DNA of 64,000 nt from Proteromonas lacertae (taxonomy: Eukaryota > Sar > Bigyra > Opalinata > Proteromonadidae). The stretch spans positions 62,001-126,000 of the forward strand of contig NGBS01000294.1 in the NCBI GenBank assembly GCA_002245135.1. Reading direction: 5' to 3'. Positions 55,976 through 64,000 of this stretch are shown piece by piece (the stretch's first letter is position 1; every line of letters begins with the position of its first letter). Both the position numbers and the translations under genes were made by a program. Under the pieces are notes generated by a model that did not search any database, was not told the origin of the DNA, and worked only from the letters and a program-made list of their open reading frames with translations.

Positions 55976-57048
55976 ATATAATGTTATAGATTATAAAGAA
56001 AATATGCAGAAAAGAAAATTGCATTAATTTTATAGTAAATAAAGATAAGTATAATGAGTTTAAGGTAATAAAGATATATAAAAAGAAGAAGGTTATAATA
56101 GAAGATGAAGAGAAATATAAGAATTGTTTAGATAAATAGAAGATATTGGATATTACTCACATATGTAGAATTGAAGAAGTGAAATATGAGAAAGATTATA
56201 TTATAATAATGATGAATAAATATTCTACATCAGTTGAGAATATCCATCCAATTAAATTCTACGAAGAAATTGGAATAGGAGAGATATTGAAAAAGATATG
56301 TGAATGTGTAAATTTGTTTCATGAAAATAGGTTTAATTTATGGTAATTTAAAACCTTCAAATATTTTAATTGATGAAGAAGGTGATTATTATTTTAGTGA
56401 TTATTTCTGTAACTTATTGAATGGTAGAATGAATTACAATAAAAATGAAATTTCATATTTCAGTCCAGAAATTCTAACAAATGGTGAAATAAGTGAAAAG
56501 TGTGATATTTGGTCAATTGGATGTATAAATATATTATTTGAAAAGTGGAAGAAGAGTATATGATGGTGATAAGAATGATGAAATTTTAATAAAAATATTA
56601 AAATGTGAATACAATAAATTAGATTGTGAATTTAGTGAAGTATTTAATTCATTAATAGCAAAAACCTTGAAGAAAAATCCATTAGAAAGGCCCTCAATGA
56701 GTGATTTAAAACAAGATATATATGGTATAGTTTTATTAAAATATAGTTTAAATAGAAGTAATAAGAAAAGAATATTCGAAATCCTTAGAAAGTTACAATG
56801 AATGTTTGGAGTATATCACAAATGATGAAGAAAAATATGATTTACACTTATGCATAGGAAAATGCTATTATTCATTAGTATAATATTATAAATAAACAAT
56901 AACTATTATACTAAACTAGGGTAAATACAATGAATCGTTGAAATCTTTAGAAAAATCATTAAAATATTTATCTAATTTAAATGATAGTACAAACTGTGAA
57001 ATTGATAATTTAGTTGAAATATGCAAGAATAAATTGAACAAATTATAG
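55976..57048 (+). pseudogene. Broken protein kinase plus TPR segment, possibly the 3' part of the RhoGEF gene
   Basis: Kinase-like text runs from VNKDKYNEFKVIKIYKKKK through YGNLKPSNILIDEEGDYYFSD and ISYFSPEILTNGEI to WSIGCINILF and NPLERPSMSDLK. Breaks in order: an in-frame TAG at 56137-56139, a one-base shift at about 56330 inside HEN(R)GLIYGNL, and another at about 56543 (FEK/SGRRVYDGD). After a probable intron (about 56757-56787) a TPR-like part follows (SYNECLEYITN, HLCIGKCYYSL, intron, GKYNESLKSLEKSLKYLSNL), ending TAG 57046-57048. The HRD aspartate is replaced (YGN), as in the two LRR pseudokinases. Unless these are sequence errors, the segment cannot encode a full kinase. Confidence 0.7.
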
Positions 57049-57232
57049 TTATTTTAATTTGAGTAATATGTTTAAATTATTTTTTATAAATCATATATTT
57101 ATTTGATATAAATGAATTATAGACTGTAATGAATAACATTTTAGTAGTTTCTTCTTCAAAAGTAATTCCTTTTTGATTTTATGGGAGGAAATGAAAAATA
57201 AAATACATAAATATATAAAATAAAATACTATT

Positions 57233-60200
57233 CTACAACATCTCACATTCACCATTTTCTATATTCTTTTTGTATAATTCTCCTTCACTTGTAGCACATA
57301 CTTCAAATTTACCATTTTCAATTATATCTCCTATTTTTATATTTTTTTTCTCTTTCCACTCTTTAGGAACATCAAATGTTGTATCACCAGTTTTTCTATT
57401 GAAATAATAGTAACTATCATTTTCTTTATCATAACCTTTATGATATTTATCATCTTCAACTGGTATATATTCATCTTCTTCATCCTCTTCAAATAAACTA
57501 TTTATATCCACTTCTTCTACAATATTTGTAATAATTTTATCAATTGTATCCATGCAACCAATATCTATAACCAGATTTTTTATTTCCTTATTGATAGCCT
57601 TACTAATATTGCTATTATTCTTTATACTGTTTTCTATTGTTTTTATTCTTTCCATTACTTCGGATATTTTGGATATGTTCTGTACATCATTTCCATTAGC
57701 TAGCTTTTCCATTTCTTTTCTTGTTTCTTCTAATGATGTTAATCTTTGAGTTATGCGTTCCATTTCTTCTTCTTTATCATTTAAACTATTTATATCTTTT
57801 ATTTCTTTACCTGTTTTATCATATATGGCTTTTATTTTTTCATTCTTTATTGCAAAAACTTCATCTTCTATTTTCTTCATCTTATTTTCTATATCATCTA
57901 AATGATTAGTTTTTTCTTTTGATTCTTCTTCTCCCCTCTTTTCTATTTTCTTTATCTTTTCTGTTAAATCATTCTTTATATTTGATAAGTTTATATCACA
58001 ACATTCAACTTTATCTGTCAATTCTTTTAATTTCTTTTCATTTTCACTATTTCTGCTTATTTCTAAATCATTATTACCTTCTTCATCTCTTTCTTTGACT
58101 ATTTCATTTTTCATTCTACCTACTTCATTTTCAATATTCTTCACTTTCTTTTCTATTTCTTCTAATTTATTGATTTTATCTTTTGATTCTTCTTCTTCTT
58201 TTTCTTCTATCTTCTTCAGTTTTTCATCTATATCATCTTTTATTGTTGATATCTTCTTATCACCATTCTCTACTTTCTCTAACAACTCTTTTATTGTCTT
58301 TTCATTATTTATATTTTTGTTTATTTCTGAATAATCTATACCTTTACTATGAAATACTTCCACTTCTTCATCTTTTTCTTTCTTAATTGTAGATAATTCA
58401 TCTTCTATTTTTTTAATCTTATCCTCAATTTCACTTAATTGACTGGGTTTATTGTTTGACTCTTTTTCTTCAATCTTCTTCAATCTTTCATCTATATCCT
58501 TTTTCATCGTAAATACTTTCACATCAATACGTTCAACTTTATCTACATACTCTTTTACATTATATTCCTTCACACTATTTTGGGTTTTCTCAGTATTATT
58601 ACCATTTTCATTTCTTTCTTTTTTAATTGCAGAAATATCATTTTCTATATTCTTCATCTTCTTTTCCATTTCTTCTAGTTTATTGATTTTTTCTTTTGAC
58701 TCTTCTTTTTCTTTTTCTTTTTCTTCGATCTTCTTTATTCTTTCATCTAATTCACTCTTTACTGTTGATATTTTCATGTCATTATTATTTTCTACTTTCT
58801 CAACAAACTCTTTTATTGTCTTTTCATTTTCAATTTTCTTGTTTATCTCGGAGGTAATAACAGTTTCATCTTTCTCTGCCTTTATTTGTTTTATTTTTTC
58901 TTCTAATAATTCAATATCTTCTTTATGTTTCATCTCTAATTCACCAATTCTATTGTTCTCTTCTCTTATCTTTTCATTATTATCTATAAATCATATATAT
59001 ATGTATATTTACATTTCTCTAATTCTGTTATTCTACTCATATTCTTTATATCTGTATCTAAATATTGATTCTTTAGTATTTCTTGGTTGTTATTTTCCAT
59101 TTCTGTAACAGATTTGTATAACATTCCATAAGAATACTCTAATGCAACAGTATTTACAAGTGAATCAACAATCTATATTAATTATATATAATTATATAAA
59201 TATATACTGTTTTGATTGCTATTTCATTATTATTCTCTATTTCTTTACTCTGTACATTCTCAAATCTTTCATTTATATCATTTTTTATTTCATTTATATC
59301 CTCTTCCAATGTTCCAACAAGCGTTAATAAATCGCTATTATTACTATCTTTATTCTTCTATTTAATAATATAAAAACTATTGTAATTATACAACTGCTTC
59401 TATTTCATTATTCTGATTTTTGATTCTTTCATTCATCTTCTCTAATTTTATCTTATTATCATCGTTATAACTCTCTATTTTATTTCCTATTTGTTCTGTA
59501 CTAATTCTACAACAATGAATAGACTGAATCAGTTCATTATGAAGATTTGTGTTTATCTTATCAACAGCTATATTGGCTTTATTTTCACTTTCTTTTACTA
59601 CTTCTAATAAGTAATCTTTATCTATTATTTAATAATAATAATAAGTAGAAAAATACATTCATCAAGTATTATTTGATTTACTAATTTATCACATTCATAA
59701 ATTAGCATCATCTCCTTGGCATTATCTTTAATTTCATTAATTCTTTTAATACTATTACTATTAACCTTATTATTATTATTATCGATAATCTTCATATCAG
59801 CTATAATATCATTATCACTTTTAACTAATTCATCACATCTATTATTCAATACATTTATCATCTCTAATTGTTCACTTACATGCTTATTGATGAATAACTT
59901 ATTCTCCAATATTTCAGATTCAATATAAGAATGTAAACTGTTTGACATATCATTAATACGATTCTCTAGTTTAATATATTCATTTAATTGATTGTTTTTT
60001 TCTTCATTATTAAATATGAATATTTTATTATCTATATCTTTTTCATTCTCCATTCTGGCTTTCACTTCTTCTCTAATTATCTCCTCCAAGTTTTTACATA
60101 ACTTTTTACACTCTATTAATGTATCACAACAGTTATGATCAAGCCTATTCAAACGTATTTCTACTCTATCTTTATATTGGTCAAGTAATAACTTATATTG

Positions 60201-61152
60201 TTGAAAGTTTATATTATATTTCTCCTCATCATTAGATTGACTCTTTATTTTTTCTTCATTTGATTTGGTTATTCTTATTGTATCATTCATCTGATTTTCT
60301 ATTTTACTTACTTTATCACTTAATAACTTTCTTTCTCTCATTTCATCATATATTGTTCTTTCACTATTTGTCACTTTTGTCAATAAAGAAGCCCATTTTG
60401 AAAAATCACTAGAGTTTTTAAAATTCTATATATTTAATAAATATATTATTATTATTATTATACTTCATTTGTCTCTTTACCATCACTAGTATTATTATTA
60501 ATATTATTATTGATAGGATATCTTAACAATATATCCATTTCACTACTCAATTTTATAGTTTCACTTTTCATTCTGTCATTGTCATTGGCAATTTCATTCA
60601 TCTGATTAAATAATTTGATTATCTCTTTTTTCATTAAATTATTTTCTTTATAAAGTTTGTTTTGATTAATATCAAAACTATTTAATCGACTATTTTGTTC
60701 ATTTAAAACCACTTTTATCTCTTTTATTTCACTTTTCAATAACTCATTTTCTTTGTTCAATATCTTTATGTCATTTTCTAGTGACTCATATTTTCTTTTA
60801 GTTTCTGTGTTTATTTTATTCATATCTTTTCTTTTGATAGTCTCTAAATCTAAGTCTTTTGATAGATCGTTTATGCTTGTGTTTAATTTAGCTATTTGCC
60901 TAACGTCATCTGCATGACTTGCTAATATTCTATCAACTTTCGAATTCAATAATTCATATCTATAATCATTACTATTCTGATTATTCACATTTAAACGATT
61001 CATACTACTTTCTCTATATTTTATAGATTACAAATTATATACAAAATATTAGGAGCATTTAATCTACCTAGTGGAGGTAAGCATTTAACTGGAGTCACCT
61101 TATCTATTTTACGATCATCTCCATATTTATTACTGTTATTACTTAAACTCAT
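57233..61152 (-). CDS. Long coiled-coil protein with C-terminal WW domain
   Basis: ATG at 61150-61152 (MSLSNNSNKYGDDRK). Several small introns (for example near 61013-61066, 60425-60461 and 58983-59010) join exons into one frame to TAG at 57233-57235. Nearly the whole length is heptad-rich Glu/Lys/Ile coiled coil, with internal repeats of the type VKNIENDISAIKKE / KLKKIEEKE. Near the C-terminus, KGYDKENDSYYYFNRKTGDT followed by TFDVPKEW is a WW-type domain with the first Trp replaced by Tyr/Gly context; the YYYFN core and Pro-Trp end are kept. The protein should form long rods with a proline-ligand-binding end. A cytoskeletal or basal-body role is possible; no orthologue was identified. Confidence 0.75.
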
Positions 61153-61326
61153 TCTATACTCATCTTCTAATAGTAATTACAATAAATATGAGAATACCGT
61201 TGATAGGTTTGAATAATTCACTTTCTTCTTCTTTAATTTTGTACTTATTGGAACCTATATTCAATTACATCTAAATATATACTCTTATTGGTTAAACTGA
61301 ATAAGTTCATTCAATCAGTTATATTT

Positions 61327-61338
61327 TTGAAACGATTT
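61327..61338 (+). promoter_or_regulatory. Candidate promoter element TTGAAACGATTT
   Basis: Lies 66 bp upstream of the chromodomain gene and is followed by a T-run. TCAAGCTTTTTATATTTTC (61370-61388) sits between it and the ATG. Both elements recur in other gaps of the window. Confidence 0.4.
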
Positions 61339-61392
61339 CTTTTTTTAGAATAATCTCAAACTTTTTTTATCAAGCTTTTTATATTTTCAAAA

Positions 61393-62157
61393 ATGTCGAA
61401 GCTATTGATAATAGCAGGAGTTAAAAAGGAATATTTGGAAAGAGAAAAATGTCGTGCACGTGATTTCATAAAATTAGATTCGTATAGCTATTCATGTTTG
61501 TTATTTCACTTATATAGAGCAAATTTGCAATTTATATATTATGATTTTAAAGAAGATATTAATTTACTTGAATTTTTATTTACAGACTATGAAGAAACTA
61601 AGTTAGAGAATCTTGTGGTTGATTTGAAGAATATCTTCCCTACTTACAATTTATATTTGGTGGATTATACTAAACCAACTGATAGTACATTTTTAATTTA
61701 TAAATAATGTTAATAATTGTAATAGGTGAATTATCCTTCTTAGTTACAGAGATGACAATGAAATTAGAAAAGCAACATACTAAGAATAATACTATATTGC
61801 CACAGAAACGCATTGTGCCATCCGAATCCATTGATTCAGATGATACAGAAGAATTAAAACAAAAACCCAAGAAAAGAAAGAGAAATGGAAGGAAAAAGTC
61901 ATCCACAAAGAAAGTTGAAGAAGAAAATGAGAATTATGAAGTTGAAAAGGTGTTAGACTGTCGTAAAAGAAAAGTATAATGTAATTATAGTAATATATAG
62001 GGTATTAAGCAATATTTAGTAAGATGGAAAGGATATGGTAGTGATGAAGATACGTGGGAGCCTTTATCTGTATATTTATACCATTTTATATTATTTTCAG
62101 CATTTTAATGACAAAAAACCTGTTGTTGAATTTGAAGCTCAGAAAAAGAAGAAATAA
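61393..62157 (+). CDS. Chromodomain protein (HP1-like) with unassigned N-terminal domain
   Basis: Four exons: 61393 to about 61684, a 43-nt intron with GTACATT...AATAG, then a Lys-rich linker ([16 protein letters not shown]), then two short exons joined across introns near 61976-62001 and 62069-62099. The chromodomain reads [20 protein letters not shown], then [17 protein letters not shown], with the aromatic cage residues Tyr, Trp and Tyr at the HP1 positions, so methyl-lysine (H3K9-type) binding is plausible. It ends FEAQKKKK at TAA 62155-62157. No chromoshadow domain is present. The N-terminal ~100 residues ([20 protein letters not shown]...) form a folded-looking region I cannot assign. 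Confidence 0.85.
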
Positions 62158-62420
62158 TAAAGTTATAAATAACACAAATTTTGACTTATATTTGTTTTTG
62201 GTAATTAATTAATTCAAAGAATATAAAATGAATGGCCATGAATTATCTCGAAAGGGACATTCTGAAAATAGTGAGAGATAGTCTAAATTTTCATTAAGAA
62301 AGAATATTTTGATTATTAAAAAATAGTTTCGTTTTGAATTTTTTTGAATCAAACAAACAATCAAGTTTTTTATTTTTTTTGTAATGACTTTATTTGAATA
62401 ATTATTATAAATATAAACCA

Positions 62421-64000
62421 ATGAATGCTTTTGTGAATGGACTAGCCTCTAGTGGTATTGATAATTCTTTTGATAACGATGAAGTATATTGATTTTGTTA
62501 TTCTATAGGAGGAAGAAGATTGGGATAAAGAGTTTGGTATAAGTGATGAAAATTCCAGTATACCTAGCATTTAATATTTTTTAGGTGAAGTTAGCAAGTC
62601 AATTCTTTATTTAAGAAATATAATGAATGCAGAATCTCCAATTCACAAAACTAAAAAAAGTCATAACTCATTTACCTCGAAACCACCTACTCTTTTATCT
62701 AGAATTAGTGTATAAATCAAAATTATATATTATATTGCATTTAGAAGACAGATGAAATATGCAACCTTAATAAGACATCATATGTAAATGAAATATTTGA
62801 TCATGCACAACATCATTACTTCTTTCCAAAATATGTATAAATTAATCTTGTATATATGTTTATATAGAATTCTGGTTTGAATCTAACAGAGTTAGCAAGT
62901 ACAATAATACCTGACAGCACATTAGATATACAGAGTAGACTAAAAACATCGTTAATGGTTTTGTACAACCTTTGTGAAGTAGGTGAATATGAATTAGTAT
63001 TTAAGAACATGATAGAGTATTTAACAATGATCTTTTACCCAATGAAAATATCAGATAGTTACTTGCAGAAAGAGATATTCAATTTAAGTGAATATTTGTT
63101 AGAAATAATTAGAATCAGTTATGATGAATATATAAAAATTACAGACTTCAATAATATTCCTTTAAAGAGTTATATTGTCTCAGTATTCAAGATTTTGTAT
63201 CAAGCCTTACCAAACTATTACTATCCGTTGAGTTTGTATGAGATAAATTTTGCTGCACATTATAGTAATTGTTTTAAAGATATAATAATTCAAAAAGTAG
63301 AAGGTGAAGAAACAACAGAAGTAGATGGAGAAGTAGATATTCATGAAAATAGTAGTCTATGGCCATTTGTTGAGTTTGATGTTGATAAAAGTGATTTACA
63401 GTTAAAGAATGTATTAATTCCGTTGAGATATCATGAATTATATACAAAATTAACAGTGTCATCCTTTAAAACTCCTAAAAAACATAGTGAAAGGTCAACA
63501 GACAAATTTGAAAAAGAAAATGCACATAAAGAATTAATTGATAAGAAATTAGATATTAAATACCTTCAAGCAAGTATAAGATTATCGTTAAGTCTATATT
63601 ATTACAATTTATCACCCTTAAATCTCTGTTCTATATTTAATACTAATGGAAGCAGTGGGAATAATAATTATATTCCACCAGATAATAATTCATCATCTTA
63701 TTTAGGAAAATCCAAAAAGTTTGGTTCAGAAATATCCAGTAGCCAATCATTTAATAACTCATCATCTTCTCCCACATCTCCTAATAATAACAGCAATAAT
63801 AGTAATGATTTAAATTCATTTATAGACGAAGAGGATAATTTATCAGATTTGTATAAATTATTATATAAAATTGAAGATCCTATACTTCAAAGTAAAATAT
63901 CATTTATTATATTATATTCTGAATTTCATGAGAATAATAACATTTCATCTAATAGCAATAATAATATTAATAATGTGATAAATAACAAGCTGAACGATGT
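62421..64000 (+). CDS. Large unknown protein, 5' part (runs out of the window)
   Basis: ATG 62421 (MNAFVNGLASSGIDNSFDND), then short introns near 62485-62509, 62537-62583, 62716-62749 and 62837-62868 give one frame that stays open to 64000. The N-terminus has an acidic DEEEEDWDKEFG motif, often seen in short binding peptides. The following ~350 residues are helical (LTELASTIIPDSTLDIQSRL, YLTMIFYPMKISDSYLQKEI), with Asn/Ser-rich tracts near the window edge. An armadillo/HEAT-like scaffold is possible but not established. Confidence 0.65.

Noticed and set aside
33175-56139. Reassigned stop codons (TAA or TAG read as Gln, as in some ciliates)
   Set aside because: Genes such as calnexin, the sorting nexin and AP-1 mu end at TAG or TAA at the expected length. 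The two internal stops are in degenerate kinase genes only.

Overview
The window comes from an AT-rich, gene-dense nuclear genome of a unicellular eukaryote. It holds about 25 protein-coding genes on both strands, most of them split by very short GT-AG introns (usually 24-45 nt, most starting GTAT and ending TAG). Intergenic gaps are mostly 60-500 bp. Stops are TAA, TGA and TAG, so the standard code fits. The gene set includes a RhoGEF-PH-FYVE protein, RI-type LRR proteins joined to degenerate kinase domains, a giant cysteine-rich secreted protein, an AP-1 mu adaptin, calnexin, a sorting nexin and a tubulin-tyrosine-ligase-like enzyme. This suggests an amoeboid and probably flagellate or microtubule-rich protist. 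I cannot name the species. No rRNA, tRNA, CRISPR array or transposase was recognised.

Layout. 1-8635: 3' part of a giant Cys-rich repeat protein (1323-bp, 441-residue higher-order repeats) ending in EGF-like modules. 8766-12356 (-): LRR pseudokinase with about one intron per LRR. 12588-18946: RluA-type pseudouridine synthase, aldo-keto reductase, SBDS, an unknown protein, a TPR co-chaperone-like protein, a thioredoxin-fold protein and a membrane protein. 19047-25991: calnexin, a triple RAMA-domain protein, AP-1 mu and a Cys-rich/acidic protein. 26125-32345: a membrane-anchored unknown, an ADA2-like adenosine deaminase, a secreted unknown, TAF11 and a cupredoxin-fold protein. 32346-36395: a decayed stretch and a second LRR pseudokinase. 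36666-40148: sorting nexin, a two-TM protein and a THEM6-like hotdog protein.

40495-53257 is a large inverted repeat: arms of about 5.45 kb (40495-45936 and 47799-53257) around a 1.86-kb spacer. Each arm carries a DUF971-like fragment, a BTB protein, a 0.95-kb fragment copied from the sorting nexin at 37 kb, and a TTLL gene. The left TTLL gene is complete and runs into the spacer. The right one is cut off at the arm boundary and frameshifted. This suggests the left arm plus spacer is ancestral and the right arm is a younger inverted copy.

53474-57048: RhoGEF-PH-FYVE gene followed by, and possibly fused to, a broken kinase plus TPR segment. 57233-61152 (-): long coiled-coil protein with a C-terminal WW domain. 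61393-62157: chromodomain protein with an unrecognised N-terminal region. 62421-64000: 5' part of an unknown gene that leaves the window.

Broad themes are membrane traffic and ER quality control (AP-1 mu, sorting nexin, calnexin), signalling (RhoGEF, LRR pseudokinases, BTB), chromatin and transcription (TAF11, chromodomain, RAMA), and recent segmental duplication. Positions of introns and starts were worked out by hand-reading splice signals and frames; none has transcript support here.
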